Part shown: piece by piece, positions 46,968 to 54,562 of the stretch
Layout of the letters: the number at the start of each line of letters is the position of its first letter
How positions within the stretch are numbered: the stretch's first letter is position 1
From: CBDHDN01 sp965261585
GTDB taxonomy: Bacteria; Pseudomonadota; Alphaproteobacteria; UBA6615
NCBI GenBank assembly: GCA_965261585.1
Contig: CBDHDN010000058.1
Location: forward strand, 67,949 to 131,948
DNA: 64,000 bases
Reading direction: 5' to 3'
Translations under genes and position numbers: made by a program
Notes under the pieces: model-generated
What the model was told of the DNA's origin: nothing
What the model saw: the letters and a program-made list of their open reading frames with translations, nothing else
The model's database searches: none

Positions 46968-47384
46968 ATGAATGCACGACCCTACAGCGATGTGCTCCTG
47001 CGGCTAAAGGCCGCTGGCTTGCGGCCGACTCGACAGCGCCTGGCGCTGGGCCGGCTGCTGTTCGATGGCGGCGACCGCCATGTCACGGCCGAGCAGCTGC
47101 ATGGCGAGGCGCAGGCCGGCAACATTTCGGTTTCGCTGGCGACCATCTACAACACACTGCATCAGTTCTCGGCAGCCGGCTTGCTGCGCGAAGTGGTTGT
47201 CGAGCCGGGGCGCTGCTACTTCGACACCAACGTGACCGACCATCACCACGTCTTCCATGAAGATGACGGCGTGCTGGAGGATATTCCCGGTCAAGCCGTA
47301 GCGTTCCAAGGCTTGCCGCCGGTACCCTTGGGCACGCGGCTGACGCGTGTCGACGTGATCGTCCGGGTCCGCCGGGAGCACTGA
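46968..47384 (+). CDS. irr: Iron response regulator Irr (Fur family)
   Basis: 138 residues from ATG 46968 (AGAGG ribosome-binding site). DNA-binding helix region SLATIYNTLHQFSAAGLLRE; the metal/heme region TDHHHVFHEDDGVLEDIP has the HHH motif of Irr rather than the Cys-rich ends of Fur. Irr senses heme made under iron sufficiency and controls iron-storage and iron-using genes. Divergent from fabA and upstream of the rubrerythrin operon carrying an Irr box. Confidence 0.9.
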   Translation: MNARPYSDVLLRLKAAGLRPTRQRLALGRLLFDGGDRHVTAEQLHGEAQAGNISVSLATIYNTLHQFSAAGLLREVVVEPGRCYFDTNVTDHHHVFHEDDGVLEDIPGQAVAFQGLPPVPLGTRLTRVDVIVRVRREH

Positions 47385-47386
47385 AT

Positions 47387-47444
47387 CTCCCCCTCCCTCC
47401 CCGCTTCATCCCCACTCCATCCCCATCCCCATCCCTCCCCGGGG
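47387..47444. repeat. Polypyrimidine tract
   Basis: A C/T-rich stretch of short CTCCCC/ATCCCC repeats between irr and the rubrerythrin promoter. No coding sense. It could be a transcript-end region for irr or a simple-sequence tract; no terminator hairpin is evident apart from CCCCGGGG at its end. Confidence 0.6.
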
Positions 47445-47480
47445 CTAAGCTGTTTTGTCGCAGCTAATTGGCGGATTTCC

Positions 47481-47493
47481 TAGAACTGTTCTA
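47481..47493. promoter_or_regulatory. Irr box (iron control element) of the rubrerythrin operon
   Basis: TAGAACTGTTCTA is a perfect palindrome matching the Irr/ICE core TAGAA-N3-TTCTA. It ends five bases before the -35 TTGACA at 47499, at about -47 from the likely start, so bound Irr could block or contact RNA polymerase. It lies 100 bp from the next gene, encoding a rubrerythrin, a non-heme di-iron protein, so iron control makes sense. Confidence 0.8.
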
Positions 47494-47498
47494 ACCAG

Positions 47499-47527
47499 TT
47501 GACAGACGCTGCGACGGCTCCCATAAA
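47499..47527 (+). promoter_or_regulatory. Promoter of the rubrerythrin operon
   Basis: TTGACA (47499-47504), 17-base spacer, CATAAA (47522-47527). The -35 is a perfect consensus. The Irr box lies immediately upstream. The start would be near 47534, giving a leader of about 60 bases before the ATG at 47594. Confidence 0.65.
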
Positions 47528-47593
47528 TGGGTAGGGCCGGCGACTGGTCGTGCTCGGGTGAAGCCGCACTAGGCGAACAAGAGAGAGGGAGAG

Positions 47594-48010
47594 ATGGCGC
47601 TCAAAGGCAGCAAGACGGAAGACAACCTGAAGGCCGCGTTCGCGGGCGAGTCGCAAGCCAACCGACGCTACCTGTATTTCGCGCAGAAGGCCGACGTCGA
47701 GGGCTATAACGACGTCGCCGCGGTGTTCCGCTCGACCGCGGAAGGCGAGACCGGCCATGCCCACGGGCATCTGGAGTTTCTGGAAGAGGTCGGCGACCCG
47801 GCGACGGGCGAGCCGATCGGCGGCACGAGCCTGAACCTGAAGGCGGCGATCGCCGGCGAAACCCACGAATACACGGACATGTATCCCGGCATGGCCCGCA
47901 CCGCCCGCGAGGAAGGGTTCGAGGAGATTGCCGACTGGTTCGAGACCCTGGCGAAGGCCGAGAAGAGCCACGCCGGGCGCTTCACCAGGGCGCTTAACGA
48001 GCTCGATTAG
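47594..48010 (+). CDS. Rubrerythrin (di-iron domain only)
   Basis: 138 residues. The di-iron ferritin-like domain is recognised by AFAGESQANRRYLYFAQKAD and FRSTAEGETGHAHGHLEFL (E-x2-H ligands), with later AAIAGETHEYTDMYPGMART and LAKAEKSHAGRF. The C-terminal rubredoxin-like Cys4 domain of classical rubrerythrin is absent, so electrons must come from a separate partner, perhaps the Fe-S oxidoreductase encoded next. Peroxide reduction is the known role of the family. Confidence 0.9.
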   Translation: MALKGSKTEDNLKAAFAGESQANRRYLYFAQKADVEGYNDVAAVFRSTAEGETGHAHGHLEFLEEVGDPATGEPIGGTSLNLKAAIAGETHEYTDMYPGMARTAREEGFEEIADWFETLAKAEKSHAGRFTRALNELD

Positions 48011-48093
48011 TGTGCTGATCCTGACGCCTGGTTGCCAAGCGTCAGGTGCGATCCGCCGGTCCCGCGACGGCGGAGTACGAGGGGACCCGTGAC

Positions 48094-49440
48094 ATGGCGC
48101 AGGAAGGCAGCCTCGGCGCGCCGATACGTCATCCGATCGACTGGCAGGACGACGCCTTCTGGGATGCCGACCGGCTCGATGCCGAGCTGCGCCGGGTGTT
48201 CGATATCTGCCATGGCTGCCGGCGCTGCTTCAATTTGTGCGACAGCTTTCCCCGCCTGTTCGACCTGATCGATGCATCGAGCACGGGCGAGCTCGATGCT
48301 GTCGACAGCGCCGACTTCAAGCCGGTCGTCGATGCCTGCACGCTGTGCGACATGTGCTTCATGACGAAGTGCCCCTATGTGCCGCCGCACGAGTTCAACC
48401 TCGACTTCCCCCACCTGATGCTGCGCTACCGGGCGGTCGGGCAGCGCCGCGGCCAGGTTCCCTGGGGCGCCCGCCAGCTGACCGAGACCGATCGCAACGG
48501 CCGCCTGGCTGGGCACATGGCCGGCTTGGCCAACTGGGGCACCGCCACCGGCAACAAGCCGGCGCGCCATATGCTGGAGCGCGTCGCGGGCGTCCATCGC
48601 GAGGCGGCACTGCCGAGGTTTCACGGCAAGACGTTCGCGATGCGGGCGCAGGTGGATGCGCCCGACGTCAATCGCGAGGCGCCGGCGTTCGGCCGCAAGG
48701 CGGTGCTCTACGCGACCTGCTTCGTCAACTACAACAACCCCGATATCGGCGTGCTGGCGCGCCGGGTGCTGGCCAAGAACGGCGTCGAGACCGAGGTCGT
48801 CTACCCGGCCTGCTGCGGCATGCCGCAGCTCGAGCAGGGCAACATCGGCCGCGTCGCCGACAATGCCCGGCGGGTGGCCGAGGGCCTCCTCCCGTGGGTC
48901 GAGCGCGGCTATGACGTCATCGCGCTGGTGCCGAGCTGCGCCCTGATGCTCAAGTTCGAATGGCCACTGATCGTACCGGCGGACTACCGGGTGAAGCGGT
49001 TGTCGGGTGCGACCCGCGACATCTCGGAGTACCTCGTCGACATCGCCCGCAACGAAGGGCTGGCGGACGGGCTCGAGCCCTTGCCCGGCGGCGTGACGCT
49101 GCATCTCGCGTGCCATGCGCGGGCCCAGAATATGGGCCAGAAGGGTGCCGAGCTGTTGCGGCTCATCCCGGACGCGGACGTCGCGGTGATCGAACGCTGC
49201 TCCGGCCACGGCGGCTCATGGGGCATCATGAAGGACAACTTCGAGACGGCTAACAAGGTCGGCCGGCCCGTATTCAAGCAGGCCTTGCAGGCGGCCAAGC
49301 GGCATGTCGCGTCGGAGTGTCCGCTGGCGGCCGAGCATATCCATCAAGGCATGGCCCGCCGGGCCGAGGACGGCGGCGCCGTGCCGGACCGGGCGACCCA
49401 TCCGATCGAGCTGTTCGCCACGGCCTATGGGCTCGCCTGA
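48094..49440 (+). CDS. Fe-S oxidoreductase, GlpC/HdrD-like (two 4Fe-4S and CCG domains)
   Basis: 448 residues from ATG 48094. Two 4Fe-4S motifs, CHGCRRCFNLCDSF and CTLCDMCFMTKCPY, then CCG domains with PACCGMPQLEQGN and LHLACHARAQNMG. The family passes electrons from flavoproteins or to quinones. The genes rubrerythrin, Fe-S protein and DUF3501 recur together in proteobacteria, suggesting a shared peroxide or iron-stress role (inference). Ninety bp after the rubrerythrin gene. Confidence 0.85.
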   Translation: MAQEGSLGAPIRHPIDWQDDAFWDADRLDAELRRVFDICHGCRRCFNLCDSFPRLFDLIDASSTGELDAVDSADFKPVVDACTLCDMCFMTKCPYVPPHEFNLDFPHLMLRYRAVGQRRGQVPWGARQLTETDRNGRLAGHMAGLANWGTATGNKPARHMLERVAGVHREAALPRFHGKTFAMRAQVDAPDVNREAPAFGRKAVLYATCFVNYNNPDIGVLARRVLAKNGVETEVVYPACCGMPQLEQGNIGRVADNARRVAEGLLPWVERGYDVIALVPSCALMLKFEWPLIVPADYRVKRLSGATRDISEYLVDIARNEGLADGLEPLPGGVTLHLACHARAQNMGQKGAELLRLIPDADVAVIERCSGHGGSWGIMKDNFETANKVGRPVFKQALQAAKRHVASECPLAAEHIHQGMARRAEDGGAVPDRATHPIELFATAYGLA

Positions 49441-49469
49441 CATGGCGGCGGACCGCAGGAGGACACGCC

Positions 49470-50057
49470 ATGCCGCGGCATGAGATTGCCCGTGCCGACA
49501 TCATGGACATGGGCGACTACGGCCAACAGCGGGCCGCGCGCCGCGCCGCGGTCGTCCAGCAGAAGCGGCGGCGGCGCATCGAGGTCGGTCCGGTGGCCGT
49601 GTTCTATTTCGAGAACTACGACACCATGTGGCACCAGGTGCACGAGATGCTCTATGTCGAGCGCGGTGGCGAGGCCCAGATCGCGGACGAGCTGACGGCC
49701 TTCAACCCGCTGATCCCGAAGGGGCGCGAGTTGGTCGCCACGGTGATGTTCGAGATCGACGAGCCGCAACGGCGCCGGGCCATCCTGAGCCGGATAGGTC
49801 GGGTCGAGGAGACGGCTTTCATCCGCTTCGCCGGCACCAATATCGTCGGCCGGCCCGAGGCGGACGTCGACCGCACGAATTCCGCGGGCAAGGCAAGTTC
49901 GGTCCAGTTCATCCACTTCGCCCTCGACAACGCCCAGATCGCGGCGTTCCGCCGGCCCGAAACGGGAATCGTGATCGGCTTCTCGCATCCGGCCTACGCC
50001 CACGTTGCGGTGATGACGGACGCCGTGCGCGAGGCCCTGGCCGAGGACTTCGACTAG
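49470..50057 (+). CDS. DUF3501 family protein
   Basis: 195 residues from ATG 49470 with a strong AGGAGGA before it. Family features: FENYDTMWHQVHEMLYVERG near residues 50-70 and YNPLIPKGREL-type wording (here FNPLIPKGRELVATVMFEID). Function unknown; it is always found next to the Fe-S oxidoreductase and rubrerythrin, so it is probably part of that system. Third gene of the operon under the Irr box. Confidence 0.85.
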   Translation: MPRHEIARADIMDMGDYGQQRAARRAAVVQQKRRRRIEVGPVAVFYFENYDTMWHQVHEMLYVERGGEAQIADELTAFNPLIPKGRELVATVMFEIDEPQRRRAILSRIGRVEETAFIRFAGTNIVGRPEADVDRTNSAGKASSVQFIHFALDNAQIAAFRRPETGIVIGFSHPAYAHVAVMTDAVREALAEDFD

Positions 50058-50088
50058 CGAGTCGGTCTCATCGAAAAACGTGCACTAG

Positions 50089-50580
50089 CTAGCGGCCGTC
50101 AGTGGGCGAGACGCCCCACAGGCCGGCCTTCGGGACCCAGCCGCGCAGGCCCGAGACGTCGACGCGGCACCAGCCGCGCTCGCATTGCAGCAGCTCGCCG
50201 ATGACGTCGACCTCGGCGCGGGCGACGACGGGCGCGTCGGCCCGTGGCTTGCGGTGCAGCGTCGTCGGCGCGCCGTCGATCACGACGGTGCGGCGGCCCG
50301 ATAGCATCGATTGATGGACCCAGCCGATCGTGCCGTCCTTGGCGCGGATCTGGCGCCAATTCTCGTGCCGTGCAATGACTTCGACCGGCAGGCCGCGGCG
50401 GATGAAGACCCAGTCGACGGGGTAGCGCCTGCCCGGCCCGGTGCGAAGATTGACTTCGCCAGCACGGATGCTGACAAAATGCCCTGCCGCATCGTCGGCC
50501 GTTGCCGGGGGCGAAACGAACAGCGCAAACGCGATGAGGGCGGCGCCGCGGCCGCCGGCGAGATTCCGCCTGATCGCCAT
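50089..50580 (-). CDS. Secreted bacterial SH3 double-domain protein
   Basis: 163 residues. Signal peptide residues ~1-30 (RGAALIAFALFVSPPATADD at the cleavage region). Two SH3-like domains: SIRAGEVNLRTGPGRRYPVD with AKDGTIGWVHQSMLSG, and TTLHRKPRADAPVVARAEV with LRGWVPKAGLWG. Likely periplasmic, binding cell-wall or protein partners. Convergent with the DUF3501 gene. Confidence 0.85.
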   Translation of the reverse strand: MAIRRNLAGGRGAALIAFALFVSPPATADDAAGHFVSIRAGEVNLRTGPGRRYPVDWVFIRRGLPVEVIARHENWRQIRAKDGTIGWVHQSMLSGRRTVVIDGAPTTLHRKPRADAPVVARAEVDVIGELLQCERGWCRVDVSGLRGWVPKAGLWGVSPTDGR

Positions 50581-50716
50581 GCGAATCGCCTATTGTAGGG
50601 GCGTTAACGGTTAGTACGCGTTTGCGTGTACGTGATCAAGTATTGGCCGAACGGGGGATCCAGCGGTCGGTCCGGGTGCCGGACAAGCTGGTGCTGCGCC
50701 AGGACGAGTAACTGAC

Positions 50717-51703
50717 ATGACAGCAACGAAGCCGCTGGTGATCGTCACCCGCAAGCTGCCGGACGAGATCGAGGTGCGCCTGAAGGAGCTGTTCGACTCG
50801 CGGCTGAACGAAGACGACGTAGCCATGACGCGCGATCAGCTGGCCGAGGCGATGCAGACGGCGGCCGTCCTGGTGCCCACCGTCACCGATCGGCTGGACC
50901 GCGACCTGCTGGCCCGGGCCGGCGACCAGCTGAAACTGATCGCCAACTTCGGCACCGGGGTCGACAACATCGACCTCGCCGCGGCGAAGCAGCAGGGCCT
51001 GACGATCACCAATACGCCCAGCGTGCTGACCGAGGACACGGCGGACATGGCGATGGCGCTGATCCTCGCCGTGCCGCGGCGCCTGGCCGAGGGCGAGCGC
51101 GTGCTGCGCGACGGCGCCTGGCCGGGCTGGAGCCCGACATGGATGCTCGGCCGGCGGATCTGGGGCAAGCGGCTCGGCATCGTCGGCATGGGTCAGATCG
51201 GCAGCGCCATCGCGCGGCGGGCGCGGGGTTTCGGCCTCGCCATCCACTATCACAACCGGCGGCGCGCCCATCCCGAACTCGAGGCCGGGCTGGAGGCGAC
51301 CTATTGGGAGTCGCTCGACCAGATGCTGCGGCACGTCGACATCGTCTCCATCAACTGCCCGCTGACGCCGGCGACCCATCGCCTGCTGTCGCGCGAACGG
51401 CTGGGGTTGCTGCGCGAGCACGCCTATCTGGTCAACACCTCGCGCGGCGAGATCGTCGACGAAGACGCGCTCGGCGAGCTGTTGGAGGCCGGGGCGATCG
51501 CCGGCGCCGGGCTCGACGTCTTCGCGCACGAGCCTGCGGTCAACCCGCGCCTGTTGAAGCTCGACAACGTCGTCCTGCTGCCGCACATGGGCTCGGCGAC
51601 GCTCGAGGGCCGCTGCGCCATGGGCGAGAAGGTGGTCGTCAACATCAAGATGTTCGTTGACGGCCACACCCCTCCCGACCGCGTCCTGGAGACGCTGCTC
51701 TAG
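50717..51703 (+). CDS. D-isomer 2-hydroxyacid dehydrogenase (glyoxylate/hydroxypyruvate reductase type)
   Basis: 328 residues. The NAD(P) site is LGIVGMGQIGSAIARRARG; the catalytic Arg is in LVNTSRGEIVDEDAL, Glu in FAHEPAVNPRL and His in VVLLPHMGSAT. The N-terminal part has LIANFGTGVDNIDLAAAKQQ, the substrate-binding pattern of glyoxylate reductases. The NRRR after the second strand (HYHNRRRAHP) fits NADPH preference (inference). The exact substrate is unknown. Confidence 0.85.
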   Translation: MTATKPLVIVTRKLPDEIEVRLKELFDSRLNEDDVAMTRDQLAEAMQTAAVLVPTVTDRLDRDLLARAGDQLKLIANFGTGVDNIDLAAAKQQGLTITNTPSVLTEDTADMAMALILAVPRRLAEGERVLRDGAWPGWSPTWMLGRRIWGKRLGIVGMGQIGSAIARRARGFGLAIHYHNRRRAHPELEAGLEATYWESLDQMLRHVDIVSINCPLTPATHRLLSRERLGLLREHAYLVNTSRGEIVDEDALGELLEAGAIAGAGLDVFAHEPAVNPRLLKLDNVVLLPHMGSATLEGRCAMGEKVVVNIKMFVDGHTPPDRVLETLL

Positions 51704-51737
51704 GCGGTGCGCCCATGGACCCAGCCCTACCCACGGT

Positions 51738-51814
51738 GTCATTCGCGGACTTGATCCGCGAATCCAGGACTACGGGGTGCAGCACTGGATTGCCGGCTCA
51801 AGGCCGGCAATGAC
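51738..51814. repeat. REP-type doublet of inverted hairpins
   Basis: Two 9-bp stem hairpins: ATTCGCGGA-CTTGA-TCCGCGAAT (51741-51763) and ATTGCCGGC-TCAAG-GCCGGCAAT (51789-51811). Their loops are reverse complements, so the units face each other as in BIME-like REP pairs common in alphaproteobacterial intergenic DNA. They lie between convergent genes (the dehydrogenase and the ThiF-like gene) and could act as a bidirectional transcript end. Confidence 0.8.
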
Positions 51815-51845
51815 GGCCTGAGCTGGGTTGAAAGATAGGTCCGGC

Positions 51846-52634
51846 CTACGAGGCGTGGATCGACAGGTCGGTGATGTCGGGGGTCTCGCCGCACAGCCGG
51901 CAGCGCGGGTCGCGCATCAGCTTGATCTTGCGGAACGTCGGGCCGAGGGCGTCGTAGAGCAGCATGTTGCCGGCCAGGCTGTCACCGATGCCGAGCAACT
52001 CCTTCAGGATCTCGGCCGACTGCAGCGAGCCCATGACGCCGCAAAGTGCGCCCAGGATGCCGGCCTGCTCGCACCGCGGCACCAGGTCCTCGCGCGGCGC
52101 TTCGGGGAAGACGCAGCGATAGCACGGCGTCGCGGCATCGCGGCGAAACGTGAACATCTGGCCCTCGAAGCGCAGCAGTGCCGCCGTGACCAACGGCCGG
52201 TCGAGCAGGTAGCAGGCGTCGTTCAGCAGATAGCGTGTCGCGAAGTTGTCGGAGCCGTCGGCCACCAGGTCGAACGCACCGATGACCTCGGCCGCGTTCG
52301 CCGCCGTCAGGCGGGTCTCATAGGGCACGACCCGGACGTCCGGATTGAGCGCGGCGACGGTGGCCGCCGCGCTCGCCACCTTCGGCTGGCCGACACGGGC
52401 GGTCACGTGGACGACCTGGCGCTGCAGGTTCGTCATGTCGACGGTGTCGTCGTCGACGATGCCGATCGTGCCGATGCCGGCGGCGGCAAGGTAGAGGATC
52501 AGCGGCGCGCCCAGGCCGCCGGCGCCGACGACCAGGACGCGCGCGTCCAACAGCTTCTCCTGCCCCTCCTCGCCGATCTCGTCGAGGATCATGTTGCGGG
52601 CGTAGCGGTGGAGTTGCTCTTCGGTCAGTTCCAT
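51846..52634 (-). CDS. moeB: ThiF/MoeB/HesA family E1-like adenylyltransferase
   Basis: 262 residues. ATP site ARVLVVGAGGLGAPLILYLA; Asn/Arg region MTNLQRQVVHV; Asp in VADGSDNFATRYLLNDACYL. Zinc Cys pairs are CYRC and CRLC. The family adenylates the C-terminal Gly of sulfur-carrier proteins (MoaD or ThiS) in molybdopterin or thiamin synthesis. The cysteine synthase just upstream fits a sulfur-transfer role. MoeB is the best guess; no MoaD/ThiS gene is nearby. Confidence 0.85.
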   Translation of the reverse strand: MELTEEQLHRYARNMILDEIGEEGQEKLLDARVLVVGAGGLGAPLILYLAAAGIGTIGIVDDDTVDMTNLQRQVVHVTARVGQPKVASAAATVAALNPDVRVVPYETRLTAANAAEVIGAFDLVADGSDNFATRYLLNDACYLLDRPLVTAALLRFEGQMFTFRRDAATPCYRCVFPEAPREDLVPRCEQAGILGALCGVMGSLQSAEILKELLGIGDSLAGNMLLYDALGPTFRKIKLMRDPRCRLCGETPDITDLSIHAS

Positions 52635-52648
52635 GGCCGGCCTTCGCT

Positions 52649-53635
52649 CTAGAGCCCGTCGAACAGCGGTGTCGACAGATAGCGCTCGGCGAACGACGGC
52701 AGCACGACAACGATCTGCTTGTCCACCATTTCACGGCGGGCGCCGATCTCCAGCGCCGCCGCCAGCGCCGCGCCCGACGAGATGCCGCAGGGAATCCCGT
52801 CCAGCCGGGCGACGCGGCGGGCAACGGCATAGGCGGTCTCGTTGGCGATCGCGATGACCTCGTCGATCAGGTCGGCATCGAGCGTGTCGGGAACGAAGCC
52901 CGGGCCGATGCCCTGGATCGTATGGGGGCCGGGGTCGCCGCCGGACAGGATCGCGCTGTCCTCGGGCTCGACGGCGACGAGGTGGATCGACGGCTTGCGT
53001 GCCTTGAGGCCGCGGCCGACGCCGGTCAGCGTGCCGCCGGTGCCGACACCGGAGACGAACACGTCGATGCGGCCGGCGGTGTCCTGCCAGATCTCCTCGC
53101 CCGTCGTGCGCTGGTGTGCGTCCGGGTTGGCCCGGTTCTCGAACTGCTGCAGCATGATCGCGTCGGGTAGTTCCTCCAGTAACGCCTGCGCCCGGTCGAT
53201 GGAGCCCTGCATGCCATGCTCGGCCGGCGTCAGGACGAGCTCGGCGCCGTGCAGCAGCAGCATCTTGCGCCGCTCCTCCGACATCGATTCGGGCATTGTC
53301 AGGATCAGGCGGTAGCCCTTGGCGGCGCAAACGAAGGCCAGGGCGATGCCGGTGTTGCCGCTGGTCGGCTCGATGATCACGGTGCCGGCCTTGATGCGGC
53401 CGTCGGCTACGGCTGCCTCGATCATCGCCAGGCCGATACGGTCCTTGACCGACGACAGCGGATTGAAGAACTCCAGCTTCGCCAGGATCTCGGCGTTGCA
53501 GTTGCCCTCAGCCGCCAGCCGGCGCACGCGGACCAGTGGCGTCGCGCCGATCGTCTCGATGATCGAATCGTAGATGCGGCCGCGGAATTCCGGCTCGCGC
53601 TCGTCGTCCCGGCGATGTTCGGGCGCGACGCTCAT
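52649..53635 (-). CDS. cysK: Cysteine synthase (O-acetylserine sulfhydrylase), CysK
   Basis: 328 residues from ATG 53635. The PLP Lys is in NPLSSVKDRIGLAM, the substrate loop EPTSGNTGIALAF and the phosphate loop VSGVGTGGTLTG. It starts two bases after the Rrf2 gene stop and is 14 bp before the ThiF-like gene, giving an Rrf2-cysK-ThiF operon. Confidence 0.93.
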   Translation of the reverse strand: MSVAPEHRRDDEREPEFRGRIYDSIIETIGATPLVRVRRLAAEGNCNAEILAKLEFFNPLSSVKDRIGLAMIEAAVADGRIKAGTVIIEPTSGNTGIALAFVCAAKGYRLILTMPESMSEERRKMLLLHGAELVLTPAEHGMQGSIDRAQALLEELPDAIMLQQFENRANPDAHQRTTGEEIWQDTAGRIDVFVSGVGTGGTLTGVGRGLKARKPSIHLVAVEPEDSAILSGGDPGPHTIQGIGPGFVPDTLDADLIDEVIAIANETAYAVARRVARLDGIPCGISSGAALAAALEIGARREMVDKQIVVVLPSFAERYLSTPLFDGL

Positions 53636-53637
53636 TA

Positions 53638-54093
53638 CTAGATCGAGTAGTCCAGCTGACGCGTCGCCTCGCTGCGGAGGCCGGCAGCGCGGGCGCGGGC
53701 GCACAGGTCCTGCAGCGTGATGGCGTCCAGTTTCTGCAGGAACTCGTCCTGCAGCTCGCGCCAGATCGGCCGCACGACCCCGTGGCCGAGGGCTGCGCCG
53801 GCGGGCTCGGCCGTCGAGTCGCCCGATCGCTCCATCGCCTGAATGACGCGCACGATGTCGCCGAGCGTGATGCGGCGGCGCTCGCGTGCCAGGCGGTAGC
53901 CGCCGCGCGGGCCGCGGACGCCGGTCAGGATCTCGGCCCGCACGAGCTGTTGCAGCACCTGCTCGAGGTAGCGCTTGGGGATGTGCTGGCGGCGCGTGAT
54001 CTCGCCGCTCTGCACCGGGTCGGAGCCGGCGTTGTAGGCGATGTCGAGGACGGCTTCGACAGCGAACAGCAGCCTGCGCGACGGGGGCAGCAT
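53638..54093 (-). CDS. Rrf2-family transcriptional regulator, CymR-like
   Basis: 151 residues. Winged helix: VEAVLDIAYNAG, ITRRQHIPKRYLEQVLQQLV and GVRGPRGGYRLARERRRITL. The three cluster Cys of IscR are absent; only one Cys occurs (LQDLCARAR). A cluster-free Rrf2 directly before cysK resembles CymR of Gram-positives, whose repressor activity depends on CysK. Probably a cysteine regulator (inference). Confidence 0.85.
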   Translation of the reverse strand: MLPPSRRLLFAVEAVLDIAYNAGSDPVQSGEITRRQHIPKRYLEQVLQQLVRAEILTGVRGPRGGYRLARERRRITLGDIVRVIQAMERSGDSTAEPAGAALGHGVVRPIWRELQDEFLQKLDAITLQDLCARARAAGLRSEATRQLDYSI

Positions 54094-54106
54094 GGCGGCG
54101 CCGCCG

Positions 54107-54562
54107 CTAGGCGCCGGTTCCGGTCGAGCCGAAGCCGCCGGCGCCGCGGCTGCTCTGGCGCAGTGCGGCGACCTCGTACCAGACGGCGCGGGCCAGCGGC
54201 GCGATGACCAGCTGGGCGATGCGCAGGCCGCGGCTGACGGTGAACGCCTCGGCGCCGTGGTTGATCAGGATCACGCCGACCTCGCCGCGATAGTCGGCGT
54301 CGATCGTGCCGGGGCTGTTGAGCACGGTGATCCCGTGCGTCAGCGCCAGGCCGGAGCGGGGCCGCACCTGGGCCTCGTAGCCCGCCGGCAGCGCGATCGC
54401 GATGCCGGTCGGGACGAGCGCGCGGGCCCCGGGCTCCACGACGACGTCGCCGTCGACCGCGGCCAGCAGGTCCATGCCGGCGGCGGCGGCGGTCGCATAG
54501 GCCGGCAGATCGAGCGTCGCGCCATGGGGCAGGCGATTGATGTCGACGGTGACGGCGGTCAT
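54107..54562 (-). CDS. dut: dUTP diphosphatase
   Basis: 151 residues from ATG 54562. Five motifs: AAGMDLLAAVD, RPRSGLAL, NSPGTIDADYRGE, RIAQLVIAPL and the C-terminal arm RGAGGFGSTG. Hydrolyses dUTP to dUMP. Overlaps the coaBC stop by four bases. Confidence 0.94.
   Translation of the reverse strand: MTAVTVDINRLPHGATLDLPAYATAAAAGMDLLAAVDGDVVVEPGARALVPTGIAIALPAGYEAQVRPRSGLALTHGITVLNSPGTIDADYRGEVGVILINHGAEAFTVSRGLRIAQLVIAPLARAVWYEVAALRQSSRGAGGFGSTGTGA

Noticed and set aside
50615..50710. A ~29-codon frame ending VPDKLVLRQDE before the 2-hydroxyacid dehydrogenase
   Set aside because: No ATG start or ribosome-binding site; too short to support as a gene.
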